Shown: positions 45,569-58,423 of the stretch, one piece after another
Numbering within the stretch: the stretch's first letter is position 1
How the letters are laid out: every line of letters begins with the position of its first letter
Assembly (NCBI GenBank): GCA_021613375.1
Contig: CM038718.1
Coordinates: forward strand, 43,444,166 to 43,508,165
Direction of reading: 5' to 3'
From: Megaleporinus macrocephalus
Lineage: Eukaryota; Chordata; Actinopteri; Characiformes; Anostomidae
DNA length: 64,000 nt
Position numbers and translations under genes: made by a program
The notes under the pieces: generated by a model
Told to the model about the DNA's origin: nothing
Database searches by the model: none
The model's input: the letters and a program-made list of their open reading frames with translations, nothing else

Positions 45569-48500
45569 AGCATACTGCTGCCCTCTAAAGGAGTTATTAC
45601 CAAACATCAAATAAACAAACATCACTCACCACCGCCCTCTAAAGGAGTTATTAACAAACATCAAATAAACAAACATCACTCACCACCGCCCTCTAAAGGA
45701 GTTATTAACAAACATCAAATAAACAAACATCACTCACCACCGCCCTCTAAAGGAGTTATTAACAAACATCAAATAAACAAACATCACTCACCACCGCCCT
45801 CTAAAGGAGTTATTAACAAACATCAAATAAACAAACATCACTCACCACCGCCCTCTAAAGGAGTTATTAACAAACATCAAATAAACAAACATCACTCACC
45901 ACCGCCCTCTAAAGAAGTTATTAACAAACATCAAATAAACAAACATCACTCACCACCACCCTCTAAAGGAGTTATTAACAAACATCAAATAAACAAACAT
46001 CACTCACCACCACCCTCTAAAGGAGTTATTAACAAACATCAAATAAACACACATCACTCACCACCACCCTCTAAAGGAGTTATTAACATCAAATAAACAA
46101 ACATCACTCACCACCGCCCTCTAAAGGAGTTATTAACAAACATCAAATAAACACACATCACTCACCACCGCCCTCTAAAGGAGTTATTAACAAACATCAA
46201 ATAAACAAACATCACTCACCGCCGCCCTCTAAAGGAGTTATTAACATAAAATAAACAAACATCACTCACCACCGCCCTCTAAAGGAGTTATTAACAAACA
46301 TCAAATAAACAAACATCACTCACCACCGCCCTCTAAAGAAGTTATTAACAAACATCAAATAAACAAACATCACTCACCACCGCCCTCTAAAGGAGTTATT
46401 AACAAACATCAAATAAACAAACATCACTCACCACCGCCCTCTAAAGAAGTTATTAACAAACATCAAATAAACAAACATCACTCACCACCGCCCTCTAAAG
46501 AAGTTATTAACAAACATCAAATAAACACACATCACTCACCACCGCCCTCTAAAGGAGTTATTAACAAACATCAAATAAACAAACATCACTCACCACCGCC
46601 CTCTAAAGGAGTTATTAACAAATATCAAATAAACAAACATCACTCACCACCGCCCTCTAAAGGAGTTATTAACAAACATCAAATAAACAAACATCACTCA
46701 CCACCACCCTCTAAAGGAGTTATTAACAAACATCAAATAAACAAACATCACTCACCACCGCCCTCTAAAGGAGTTATTAACAAATATCAAATAAACAAAC
46801 ATCACTCACCACCGCCCTCTAAAGGAGTTATTAACAAACATCAAATAAACACACATCACTCACCACCGCCCTCTAAAGGAGTTATTAACAAACATCAAAT
46901 AAACAAACATCACTCACCACCGCCCTCTAAAGGAGTTATTAACAAACATCAAATAAACACACATCACTCACCACCGCCCTCTAAAGGAGTTATTAACAAA
47001 CATCAAATAAACAAACATCACTCACCACCGCCCTCTAAAGGAGTTATTAACAAACATCAAATAAACAAACATCACTCACCACCACCCTCTAAAGGAGTTA
47101 TTAACAAACATCAAATAAACACACATCAATCACCACCGCCCTCTAAAGGAGTTATTAACAAACATCAAATAAACACACATCACTCACCACCACCCTCTAA
47201 AGGAGTTATTAACAAACATCAAATAAACACACATCACTCACCACCGCCCTCTAAAGGAGTTATTAACAAACATCAAATAAACAAACATCACTCACCACCG
47301 CCCTCTAAAGGAGTTATTAACATCAAATAAACACACATCACTCACCACCGCCCTCTAAAGGAGTTATTAACAAACATCAAATAAACAAACATCACTCACC
47401 ACCGCCCTCTAAAGGAGTTATTAACAAACATCAAATAAACAAACATCACTCACCACCGCCCTCTAAAGGAGTTATTAACAAACATCAAATAAACAAACTT
47501 CACTCACCACCGCCCTCTAAAGAGTTATTAACAAACATCAAATAAACAAACATCACTCACCACCGCCCTCTAAAGGAGTTATTAACAAACATCAAATAAA
47601 CAAACATCACTCACCACCGCCCTCTAAAGGAGTTATTAACAAACATCAAATAAACACACATCACTCACCACCACCCTCTAAATGAGTTATTAACAAACAT
47701 CAAATAAACAAACATCACTCACCACCGCCCTCTAAAGGAGTTATTAACAAACATCAAATAAACAAACATCACTCACCACCGCCCTCTAAAGGAGTTATTA
47801 ACAAACATCAAATAAACAAACATCACTCACCACCACCCTCTAAAGGAGTTATTAACAAACATCAAATAAACACACATCACTCACCACCGCCCTCTAAAGG
47901 AGTTATTAACAAACATCAAATAAACACACATCACTCACCACCACCCTCTAAAAGAGTTATTAACAAACATCAAATAAACAAACATCACTCACCACCGCCC
48001 TCTAAAGGAGTTATTAACAAACATCAAATAAACAAACATCACTCACCACCGCCCTCTAAAGGAGTTATTAACAAACATCAAATAAACAAACATCACTCAC
48101 CACCGCCCTCTAAAGGAGTTATTAACAAACATCAAATAAACACACATCACTCACCACCACCCTCTAAAGGAGTTATTAACAAACATCAAATAAACAAACA
48201 TCACTCACCACCGCCCTCTAAAGGAGTTATTAACAAACATCAAATAAACAAACATCACTCACCACCGCCCTCTAAAGGAGTTATTAACAAATATCAAATA
48301 AACAAACATCACTCACCACCGCCCTCTAAAGGAGTTATTAACAAACATCAAATAAACAAACATCACTCACCACCGCCCTCTAAAGGAGTTTTTAACATCA
48401 AATAAACAAACATCACTCACCACCGCCCTATAAAGGAGTTATTAACAAACATCAAATAAACAAACATCACTCATCACCGCCCTCTAAAGGAGTTATTAAC

Positions 48501-49040
48501 AAACATCAAATAAACAAACATCACTCACCACCGCCCTCTAAAGGAGTTATTAACAAACATCAAATAAACACACATCACTCACCACCGCCCTCTAAAGGAG
48601 TTATTAACAAACATCAAATAAACAAACATCACTCATCACCGCCCTCTAAAGGAGTTATTAACAAACATCAAATAAACACACATCACTCACCACCGCCCTC
48701 TAAAGGAGTTATTAACAAACATCAAATAAACAAACATCACTTACCACCGCCCTCTAAAGGAGTTATTAACAAACATCAAATAAACACAATCACTCACCAC
48801 CGCCCTCTAAAGGAGTTATTACCAAACATCAAATAAACAAACATCACTCACCATCACCCTCTAAAGGAGTTATTAACAAACATCAAATAAACAAACATCA
48901 CTCATCACCGCCCTCTAAAGGAGTTATTAACAAACATCAAATAAACAAACATCATTCACCACCGCCCTCTAAAGGAGTTATTAACTAACATCAAATAAAC
49001 AAACATCACTCACCACCGCCCTCTAAAGGAGTTATTAACT
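45569..49040. repeat. Minisatellite, 54-bp unit, about 64 copies, with CTCF-like core
   Basis: Unit: 'atcactcaccaccgccctct' + 'aaaggagttattaacaaaca' + 'tcaaataaacaaac'. Highly uniform over 3.5 kb; variants include aaac/acac, ccgccc/ccaccc, and a few units lacking one 'aaac'/'aaacatc' step. The 54-bp length keeps a 189-codon frame open at the left end, which is an artefact. On the minus strand each unit has CCTTTAGAGGGCGG, 12 of 14 positions of the CTCF core. Confidence 0.96.
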
Positions 49041-49954
49041 AACATCACTCTGCTTTCTTTTATTTACATGTTTGCTGCACCCCAAACTCAGTTTATTCTG
49101 TTTGTTGCAATCAGACGATTATGTAATCATGTTGACGGGCCTGCCGGTTGTTGTTGTGCATCTCCAGCACATGCAGTGCAGATTTGCTTTGATGGCATCC
49201 GTTAAAAATCAGAATCAATCCGTATCTTAATGCCGTTCTGGCCGGTCATGCTTACTGAGGCAGAAACAGCGAGATTGATACGCACCGAGTCAGCAATATT
49301 AGCCCCGCAAAGATGCTTTATAAGGGCTGTACACTGAGATGATAGCTGTTTCAGGCCGTGCGGTCCAGTGCGAGCGGAGGCAGACGGAGAAGAGCAATCA
49401 CAGCAAAGCCTGTACGCTGGGTTAGAGGTGCTGTTAGGCTGGGGCTGAGATTAGATTACAGGATGCCGGTGGTTCGAAATAGGTGTGAGTCTCCGGAGGC
49501 TTTCTCGAAGCCCTGAATCGCTCCTCTGCCCACCAGGAGCAGCGCAGAATGATCTTTCCGATGGGTACTGACGTTTCCATGCTAAATGAAAAAGGCCAGT
49601 CAATGAAGTATCCCCAGCTGCACTGGAAGGCAGTTAAACGCTGGGTGGAGGCGCGTAAGAGCCCGTCTTCCACGCCAAAAAAGCCATTGACATGATGCCT
49701 CTTCCTGCCCGAGTCAAGGCAGCTGCATACTAAACAGGCTGCTTTAAATGTAAAGCGACACAAGATGGATTTATTTCATTAGCTGAGCAGGGAGCGCCGT
49801 GTACACGCCACAGAGTCCCCAGATCTATCTCACTTGCAGATATGTGAGCACACACACACAAACACATGCACTTGTTTTTATACAGCGCTGTATTTGGGGG
49901 CTGTATTAAATGTATCATAGCCGTTTAAAGAAATACTAGTATATATATATATAT
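49041..49954. other. Low-copy non-coding DNA
   Basis: Complex, fairly GC-balanced sequence without repeats except a short ACAC run (49850-49865). A 109-codon minus-strand frame (49763 down to 49434) shows no domain. Candidate conserved non-coding DNA. Confidence 0.3.
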
Positions 49955-50163
49955 AGTAACTTTACAGGAGAGGACAAAAACTGTCTTAACTTTCAATGTA
50001 AGTCAATGTAAAGAGGTTTAGTTTGAGGGGCTTTTGGAGCATTTCTATTGGTCCGTTCATCATGAAACTTGCACAGGATACAAAGAGCAGCTGTTGTGTT
50101 TAAATGATATAGAAAAATAAAAATCAACAAAAAATATGCAGGTGCATGTTTTTCTTTGGACAG
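49955..50163. mobile_element. MITE copy, left terminus lost
   Basis: 'gtaactttacaggagaggac', 'tttggagcatttctattgg', 'catgaaacttgcacagg' and right end 'gtgcatgtttttctttggac'. A (TA) tract stands where the left terminus would be. Confidence 0.85.
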
Positions 50164-50207
50164 TGAAGATATGCATAGTTCAAGTTAGCTTAACAGTTAA
50201 TAAGCAT

Positions 50208-50263
50208 GTAATAATATATATATATTATTAATATATATATATTATTAATATATATGTATATAT

Positions 50264-50299
<36 letters not shown>

Positions 50300-50300
50300 C
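50208..50300. repeat. TA-rich tract and poly(T)
   Basis: 'attattaatatatatat' repeats followed by about 35 T. Confidence 0.95.
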
Positions 50301-50339
50301 TACCAACAATTTTGTGTTGAATAACAAAGTTGAATGATC

Positions 50340-50925
50340 AAGCATGTTCTTTAATGATCAGGACCCCCACAGAGCAGATACTATTAGGGAGGTGGGTCAT
50401 TCTCAGCGCTGCAGTGACACTGACATGATGGTGGTGTGTTAGTGTGTGTTATGCTGGTGTGAGTGGATCAGACACAGCAGTGCTGCTGCTGGAGTGTTTA
50501 AACACCTCAGTGTCACTGCTGGACTGAGAATCGTCCAGCAACCAAAACTATCCAGACAACAGTGTCCTGTGGGTGGCGTCCTGTGTCCACTGATGATGGA
50601 CTAGAGGAGCAGCAGATGATATATATATATATATATAATACTGTATATATATATAATCCTTATTAACTGCCCACTGGACACTGTTGTTTTGGTTGATGGA
50701 CCATTCACTGAGGTATCCAGCACCACTGCTGTGTGATCCACTCACACTAACACACCACCACCATGTCAGTGTCACTGCAGTGCTGAGAATGACCCACCTC
50801 CCTAATAGTACCTGCTCTGTGGTGGTCCTGTGGGGGTCCTGATCATTAAAGAACAGAGTAATAAAGTATACAGAGAATCAGATGAACTACAGTCTGTAAG
50901 TATAGAACTATAAAGTGCTCCTCTG
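50340..50925. mobile_element. Palindromic fold-back element, both arms
   Basis: The left arm 'atgatcaggacccccacaga...gggaggtgggtcattctcag...cagtgacactgacatg' (50354-50436) is mirrored by the right arm (50762-50856). Further in, 'gtgagtggatcagacacagc' (50459) is mirrored near 50720-50745. Arms are over 200 bp, separated by about 100 bp containing a TA tract. Such a structure can form a long hairpin. No coding capacity. Confidence 0.9.
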
Positions 50926-51589
50926 TGCTAAGCAGAGCTGATAACAGTGTTAGATTTGTTTATTTCTGGTAAATCAACACATTCAGCACATTGCTGTCAC
51001 GGAAACAAGAGCTCAGGCTCGCACAGACACGTGCACGCTCACATAAATATCTAGAGTGCTGGGAAACGCACTGCGATTGTCGTTCTTCAGTAATGAGCAA
51101 TGCACGGCTCTGTGTGCTGCAGTGTACGTGGATAACAAGCAGGTAGCAATTTGAGCCCATTCTGTTCATGCTCTGATACAACCATTACAGGGGGCTCGTT
51201 CTGACAGCACAAATGGAGAGAGACCCTCCTAGAGCTCTTTCATTCTCCTGCGTCTCAATGTCTCAATGTCATTTGGCTTTGTTCTTGCAGGAGTGGAGAA
51301 AATGTGTCCAGGAAGATTTCATGATCAAAAGCTGTATGGTCGTGTTATTGAACAGGCTCACAGGGCCAGATGTACACTGTGTCCTTCAGTACAGTGTGAC
51401 CTGTTGGTTTTGTTTATATATATTTTATATATATGGTATATAAAATACTCATATGATATGACAAAACTCTTTAATAGGCTGGGCTCCACCCGGTGGATCT
51501 ATAACCTAACAATGACCCAACTGTTTTGCATTGAAGTCCTTGTAGTTATTGAGTAGTAAATCTTTAGTTAGTTGAACTTTATATATACA
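50926..51589. other. Non-coding DNA with a piece of another dispersed repeat
   Basis: 51470-51570 ('ggatctataacctaacaatg', 'cttgtagttattgagtagta') recurs at 53170-53260. The plus frame 51266-51556 follows an acceptor-like 'ctttgttcttgcag' (ends 51291) but has no donor of quality; I do not call an exon. Confidence 0.35.
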
Positions 51590-51720
51590 GTATATTGCCA
51601 AAAGCATACAATGTCGGCCCAACCTTTGCAGCTATAACAGCTTCAACTTCTCTAGGAAGGCTCTCCACAGGGTTTAGGAGTGTGTTTATGGGAATGTTTG
51701 ACCGTTCCCTCTGGCGTGAT
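51590..51720 (-). mobile_element. Tc1-like transposon, terminal fragment
   Basis: 'tatattgccaaaagcataca', then 'gcccaacctttgcagctata' and 'gggaatgtttgaccgttcc', the 3' 120 bp of the 31.9-kb family on the minus strand. Only 250 bp from a longer copy in the same orientation. Confidence 0.88.
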
Positions 51721-51974
51721 TTAGCTCACTGTGGAGAAGCTTGCACACTCACATCTCTATCCAGGGGTCAAGGTGTCTACAACACAAATATAGAAGTTTT
51801 AACTACAATTCAAAAGCACTCGTGAACCTACACATGTCTTCTGAGTTATATATGTACAGTTAATGATGGTAAAACAGATAATAGATTAAAACAAATGGAT
51901 AAAAATCATATTTTAGGCCAAAACTATCATAAAATAAGGTGCCAGACATCAGGCATCATATTCACAACCATTTC
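51721..51974. other. Short non-coding gap
   Basis: AT-rich, nothing recognised. Confidence 0.35.
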
Positions 51975-53082
51975 ATGTATATACACTATATCACCCAAAG
52001 AAATGGCTCGTCTGCCTTCACACGCATATGAACTTGAGTGACGTCCCGTTCTTAATCTATAGGGTTTAATATAATATGCAGCTATAACAGCTTCAACTCT
52101 TCTGGGAAGGCTCTCCACACGGTTTAGGAGAGTGTTTATGGGAATGTTTGACCGTTTCTTCCAGAAGACCATTGGTGAGGTCAGACACTGATGTTGGACG
52201 AGAAGGTCTGGCTCACAGTCTCCACTCTAATTCATCCCAAAGGTGTTCTATCAGGTTGAGGTCAGGACTCTGTGCAGGTCAGTCAAGTTCTTTCACACCA
52301 AACTTTCCCCACAAATTTGGAAGCATGAAATTGCCCAAAGTCTCTTGGTCTGCTGAAGCATTAAGAGTTTCTTTCACTGAAACTGAGGGTTCAAGCCAAA
52401 CTCCTGAAAAATAACCCCACACCATAATCCCCCCTCCACCAAACTTTACACTTAACACAATGCAGTACAGGTACCATTCTCCTGGCAAGCGCCAAACCCA
52501 GACTCATCCATCGGATTGCCAGACAGAGAAGCGTGATTGGTCACTACAGAGAACACATCTCCACTGCTCTAGAGTCCAGTGGCGGCGTGCTTTACTCCAC
52601 TGCATCCAATGCTTTGCATTGTGCTTGGTGATGTAAGACTTGGATGCAGCTGCTCGGCCATGAAAACCCATTCCATGAAGCTCTCTATGCTCTGTTCTTG
52701 AGCTGATCTGAAGACCACATGAAGTTTGGAGGTCTGTAGTGATGGACTCCGTAGAAAGTTGGTGACCTCTGTGTACTATGCTCCTCAGCATCCGCTGACC
52801 CGCTCTGTCATTGTACGTGTTCTACCACCAAGTGCTACTGACAGTCTACTGTGGAATATTTAGTAGTGAGGAAACTTCACGACTGGACTTGTTGCACAGG
52901 TGGCGACCTATCACTGTACCACGCTGGAGTTCACTGAGCTCCTGAGAGAGACCCACTCTTTACTAATGTGTGTAGAAGCAGTCTGCATGACTAGCTGCTG
53001 GTTTTATACACTTGTGGCCATGAAAGTGATTAGAACACCTGATTTTAATGATTTGGATGGGTGAGTAAATACTTTTAGCAAT
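51975..53082 (-). mobile_element. Tc1-like transposon, near full length, transposase pseudogene
   Basis: On the minus strand: terminus near 53082 ('taaaagtatttactcaccca' when reversed); start region with helix-turn-helix; LSTESITTDLQTSCGLQISS and SDQSRFSVWQSDG (first Asp) at 52791-52504; [16 protein letters not shown] at about 52455-52400; and the 3' end to 51975. The segment with the second catalytic Asp (HDC..VHK) is deleted near 52310. Several stops. Inactive. Confidence 0.92.
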
Positions 53083-53439
53083 ATAAGGTTCTTTAAAGTA
53101 ACACTATGTAAGAGTTGGAGTTTTTCTACGCCATAGTGGTGTCAGAAGTGAGTTATAGATGTGTGTTAGGTTATATACACATCTATAACCTAACAATAAC
53201 CCAACCAGTTTGTGTTATATTCCTTGTAGTTACTGAGTAGTAAGTCTTAGTACCTATTAGGTCTTAGAGATTTGAATGAATGGCTCTTGAAATAAATCAT
53301 AATAAATAAAGACAGTCTTATATAACACATTTACATTACATTGGTTTAAACCAGAGTATCAAACTCCAATTATATGATGGTGGGGGGCAACTGATGATGA
53401 GTCATTTAATAACATCATTAATTAATAATTAATAATAAC
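53083..53439. repeat. Dispersed repeat of the 'ccatagtggtgtcagaagtg' family
   Basis: 53097-53280 shares text with 51470-51570 and with 56447-56520 ('acactatgt...agttgg', 'ccataatggtgtcagaagtg'). An old non-coding interspersed repeat. AT-rich filler follows. Confidence 0.65.
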
Positions 53440-53630
53440 TCCAGTGGCACCACATCAGTGTCACTGCAGTGCTGAGATTGATCTACCACCCCTGCTCAGT
53501 GGTCCTGTAGGGGTCCTGACCTTTGAAGAAGAGGGTAATAAAGTATACAGAGAATCAGATGAACTACAGTCTGTAAGTGTAGCTCCTATATGGTCAGCGA
53601 AGCTGATACAGTGGACAATGAGTGCTGAAA
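53440..53630. mobile_element. Fold-back element arm with one 45-bp unit
   Basis: 'accacatcagtgtcactgca', 'gaactacagtctgtaagtgt', 'ctcctatatggtcagcgaag', 'ctgatacagtggacaatgag'. The last 45 bp are one reverse-complement unit of the 12.8-13.9 kb minisatellite. Confidence 0.85.
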
Positions 53631-54005
53631 CGAGGAGGTGTTTCTCATAAAGTGGCCTGTGAGCTGGCTTTTGTGTACATGACTGTAATATATTCTAAAT
53701 GTCTGACGGTTGGAAGAACAAGTGATTTGAGAAATGCAACAAAACTAGAGTTGCTTGTTCACATTTACTGTTCCACCTTACATTGGACAGAAAGTAGCTG
53801 ATACTTCATTTAAGGTGGAACGGAAAAGTGGAACTAAAAGCTGCCAAAGAAGAATCAGATTTCAGCCCTGTAGTTATTTTTTGTGAAACATAAATTAATA
53901 TTTAATTTAAATATGTGTATTAAGTATTTGTACAGTGCTTTTTACCGTGATGTTGTCGCAAAACAGCTTTACAGAAGTTTGAAAACAGACAGTTACAACG
54001 TACAT
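53631..54005. other. Non-coding, nothing recognised
   Basis: AT-rich; 'gcaaaacagctttacagaag' (53957-53976) is a phrase common at the ends of old interspersed repeats. Confidence 0.3.
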
Positions 54006-54007
54006 GT

Positions 54008-54779
54008 ACACTCCTGATCAAAATCTTAAGACCCAATCTTGCACTACTGGATCTTAAGAAGGTTCTAAGTGGTGCGCCATCAAGATTTGGGGTGTTCTCC
54101 TTCGATGGAACATTTGAGCTTCAGGTTGTGCAGGGGCTCTCCAACAGCAGCTGGCTATGTGGAGATGTTGCAGCGGGCGTCCCTCATGACTGAGGGCCCT
54201 TGTCTGTGTGGACAATGCTGCAGTTCACAATGCCCGCTGAACCAAGTACTTCGTCCAGTAGAATAACGTCACTCTTTTGGACCATCCTGCGTGTTCCCCT
54301 GATCTAAATCCGATTGAGAACATTTAGACATGGACGGCAAGGGAAGTTTACAAACATGGACATCAGTTCCAGACAGTGGATGCCCTCCGTGAAGCTATCT
54401 TCAACACTTGGAGTAACGTTCCCTCTAGCCTCCTGGAAACACTTGCCTCAAGCATGCCTAAACGATTGTTTGAAGTGATCAAGGTGGAGTGGTGGAGCTC
54501 CTCATTTCTGAGTCCTTTTTTTGACACTTAGATTGCTGGTCTGAGGGGGTTTGGGTTTTTTTTGAGTGGGGGTCTTAAACTTTTGATCAGCCGGTGAACA
54601 GCCTATTTCAGTTAAACTGTTTTTTTCAGTAAATTGGCTGCTCGAAGTCTTTTGTCTCTTGCCCCCATTTCTTCTTTTAGCATTTTGAAGCTCTACGTAG
54701 AACCTTCTTAAGATCCAGTAGGGCAAATTGTAAATTCTTGCAAATTTTTAACTGGTCTTAAGATTTTGATCAGGATTGT
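54008..54779 (+). mobile_element. Third Tc1/mariner family with 27-bp inverted ends
   Basis: The left end 'tacactcctgatcaaaatct'+'taagacc' (54008-54034) mirrors 54753-54779 with a single mismatch. The + strand carries transposase pieces: VDNAAVHNAR (second Asp) near 54213-54240, HPACSPDLNPIEN (third Glu) near 54285-54320, then FQTVDALREAIFNTWS and LETLASSMPKRLFEVIK. The N-terminal half is missing and frames are broken by stops. Non-autonomous. Confidence 0.92.
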
Positions 54780-54855
54780 ATATCCACCAGTAAGCAAGCC
54801 AGAGGCGACAGGGGCAAGGAAACACTCCCTCAGACTGGAGGCAAAGTTTTAGAGC

Positions 54856-55580
54856 GTTTTCACACCTGTAGTTGGTTTAACTGGTCAGGATCAGTTAATG
54901 AGTTTGTGTACTTGGAGAGTTTCCTCCTCGGTTAAGTTTGTTTTCACAGGCAAAAACCTAAACGCTCAAAAATGCTCCCCAACAAACCACGTGAGCACGT
55001 CGTCTCCTCTGATTGGTCAGAGCTATCTGGCGTGTGAGTAAGAAAGTAAACACAGGGAGAAGATCCGGTTTTCTAAACTACTGCACATTTCTTGTAGAGC
55101 GTATCACGGAGCAGCGGCAGAGACAGCATCTGTTCACAGCTGTAATAATAATCTGATAATATACCAAACTACAGTCCACCTGCAGACCACCCAGCTCACT
55201 CCAAACATCAAGTAGACAACGTCCCTCACTGCTAGTCCAAGAGAGACCTCGCTTCATTGTCCTCGCCCTGTTAGCTGCTCCAGTTCTCCAGTTCTCTGTT
55301 TACGCCATCTGCCGCATCCCATAATGCAAAGCACACCTGGCTGCAGGAGGTGTTTAGATCAAACTTGTGGAGTACACCTAACACTTGGGTCGGATCGAGG
55401 TCGGATCATGTTCTCAACACAAACGAACCGCTCCGGAGTTTGTTTGGAACCGGACCGAGACCACCTCCTCTCGAGGGTCTTGGTGTGGTTGTTTTGGTCC
55501 GCACCCGAGTGCGATTACTGTTTTCACACCTGCAAAAACGAACCAGAGTCCGTTTTAACCGGACTAACTGGTGTGAAAAC
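54856..55580. mobile_element. Non-autonomous DNA element with GTTTTCACACC ends
   Basis: GTTTTCACACC at 54856-54866 and its reverse complement at 55570-55580, with related inner copies (near 54940 and 55518). The interior is moderately GC-rich with 'cgtctcctctgattggtcag' and 'ctccggagtttgtttggaac'. No transposase. About 725 bp. Confidence 0.75.
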
Positions 55581-58423
55581 ACCCCTTAGAAACTTTACAG
55601 GTAGAGGCAGTCTCTGAGTCTTTATGAAAAGTGGAAGTGAACTGAAACAGTCCCATCCTATCTCTATGCTGGTACATCTGGATGGCTCAGTGATGTAACT
55701 GAGGGTATTGTTGAATATTATGCTGGAACTGATGGTCCTAAGAGTGGCTGGACGATGGAAACTGATTTGGGGGGCTTTGTTTAGGAACATTGGGTGAGCT
55801 GAGTAAAGTTTCTTGGAAACTTTCTTTGAAACTTGAGGGTCCTGGAGAAAGTCTTCCAGCTGAAGGCTGATTGCACTGACCTGTTCCTCTGCATCTGCAT
55901 GCCCCAAGAGATTCGACAGGACACTAGAATCTAGAATCTGTGATTAGCTCACTTGTGAAAGCATGTGGAATGTTTATCGGCAGATTTCATAGCTTTGTAG
56001 ACACAGAGTGGCAGAAATGCTGGACTAGCTTTGACCAGACGTCTCCTGGCCATGAACAAAGGTCAGTTTAATGCTGTTTGGAGTTTTTTGTTTCTTTTGC
56101 AAGCTATTAAACAACCACTTCTTTTAAAGCCTTTTCTGAGAAAGCAGTTCTTCAGAGATATCTCAACTCTCCCAACCCAGGTCAAACCAAAATATAAGCT
56201 TTTCATTAAAATGTGTACAAAAGAAACATGAATAAACCTTTCAGAGGGTTTATAATGCCTTATAAATAGGAATAGGTGGCGTCTTGGAGGACCATAGAGA
56301 AAAATAAATGGTGGAATTTAAGGCCTACTTTGATTAAAACACCTCAACTCACTTTCATAAAAACATGATACACCACTCAGTCCACTCTGTCTGACTAAAT
56401 ATTGATTGGATTTTGGTTAGTTCTTAGTTAGTTTGGTGAGATTCTTGAAGTTACACTATGTCAAAGTTGGTTAGTTATTCTACTCCAACACCATAATGGT
56501 GTCAGAAGTGGGATAGTGCCCCAAGAGTGGACTGTAGTCGAATAAACTCAGCAACAAAGAGCTAAAACAGTGGAGGAGCCAGTGTTCAGCCTATAGGTGG
56601 AGCAGCATACTGGCCTGGCAGTGTTAGCTACAGCCCTCCAGCAGCACTTCAAGCTTGCAGCAGAGCTGAGTGCAGTGGCTCGGCAGGTCAGGTATGTCCA
56701 GTATTTGAGAAGGCAGTGCAGGAGGGGTTGGCATAAGGGCGCCTCCTGGGTGCACTGCTGCCAGAGAAGCTGGGTTGGCAACATTACTTCTATACAATAA
56801 TAATTATCCCTAAAATTATCACTAAAAAAGCATGTAAAAAGGTAACTGTACAAATAGTTTAGTCTCACCGAAACTATGATATTTCCTGGCTTGTACATCA
56901 ATTCACACTTTCAATTTACATCTTCAAATACATTTGTATTTACTTATTAGTTTTTTTGTTATGTTTGTTTGTTCAATGTGTTTTTTTGTTTTTTTATTAA
57001 TATAATTTTTTTTATTAATATTATTATTTTCTCTTCTTTTTGCATTTTGTAAAAAAAAATCCCCCTCAGCCCTTTCCAAATGTTGCATTGCTTAAGAATA
57101 AGAATGTTACATGCTGTAAATAAGTAAATTTCTAATTTGAAAATTTTCTAATTTAAAATTTTCTAATTTCTAATAATAAAGTTAGTCCTCCGATAAGGAG
57201 GGGTGGTGGTGGGCCAAAAAAAAAAAAAAAAGGCGCTGGGTTGGCACGTACAGCTCACCACACCAGCTAGCCTTCAAGCTGTCATAGCCAAAGTAAGGAA
57301 TACCTTGATTCCTGGATGGTGGTCATTCTAAAATCCCTGCTGCGGAAAAGAATTTAATCATAAGTTGTTAAGAATGTTATTAATGCTGCTGTGTTGCCTG
57401 TGCTACTCTGTGCTGGGTTAAGAAGGGGTTAGTGTCCACCATAGACAAACAGGATATGGTTAGAAGTGACCTGCCTACTGTCCTCCTTGTTCAGTTAGCG
57501 CTGAGCAGCCCTTTTCCTTGCTGTTCAATAAAAGAGCATTCACTGATCTTCTACGCATCTTCTACACTATTTATAATAACAGGCTTTACAGGCTGTGAAT
57601 GGAATAATAAAAACAATCTGACGAAGTAAAGCTGTAAACCCGTCTTGAAAACGAAAAGAGGTCCAGCAGGTGAGATCTGAGGGATGTCTGGGCAGCTGGA
57701 CTTCATCCAGACATCATAAGTCTGTTCTTTGTCTTCTTGCATTGCTCACGTCCTTCCTGACCTCTGGAAGAAGCCATATCGATCTTCCTCTCAGAGCAGT
57801 GCTGAAGGAGCGTCTTTCTGGCAGCACTCAGTTCAGACCATCTCACTTTACAGTTTTCTGTTTGTGTTTTCATGTTTTATCGTTAAGACACGTCGTATCT
57901 TTGAGCTGAAGCCTTTAAATCAAACGTGAATTTCACTAATTTTTGAAACGTTTGTTTGTTTGAATGTTGTGAGAGTTGATTAGAGACACCGTCGCTGTCC
58001 AGTGTTATCTTCTTCTTCTTTTTCTGCCTGACTTTTAACTGAAACCTCGTCCCACAGTTTTCAAGGTATGGATATCATTCCAGCTCTGAAGTGCAGCTTT
58101 CTGATTGGATGTAGGATTACCGGTCTAACTATTCAGTACTACGTAGTTCACAGTTTTTTCACAAGATTTCAGCAGATATATAACGTAGTTAATGTGTAAT
58201 GTGTTTATAAACAGATCTCTGAATTTTCTTTTAATGATATATAACGATCAGACCGATCAGGAGTTAAGTGCCTGTAAATGTACATGTAACACTGCTGTTG
58301 GTCTATAAAAAAAATATATGATCATCTGTATTTCAAAGACGTTTATTTTAATGTGTTACTGTTATTGTGATAGTAAAAAAACGTATGTCAGAAGAAGTAA
58401 AATATTATATTAAAATATTTCTA
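55581..58423. other. Non-coding DNA, no gene recognised
   Basis: A 127-codon minus-strand frame (55907 down to 55524) partly overlaps the preceding element and reads EEQVSAISLQLEDFLQDP near its start; no known domain, no splice evidence. 56447-56520 is the 'ccataatggtgtcagaag' repeat. 56590-56800 has a GC-rich block open on both strands with no match. 56940-57060 and 57160-57230 are T- and A-rich (poly(A) at 57217-57231). The rest is unremarkable. Confidence 0.35.

Noticed and set aside
45527..46096. 189-codon frame with a PPSKGVINKHQINKHH repeat
   Set aside because: Translation of the 54-bp (18-codon) array; stops as soon as a unit has an indel.
51273..51440. Exon after the acceptor-like tttgttcttgcag at 51291
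   Set aside because: The open frame is not phase-compatible with exon 1 (the compatible frame stops after about ten codons), and the only GT site after it lies in TA-rich repeat.
56548..56901. Open frames on both strands near 56.6-56.9 kb
   Set aside because: GC-rich block open by composition on both strands, no recognisable motif.
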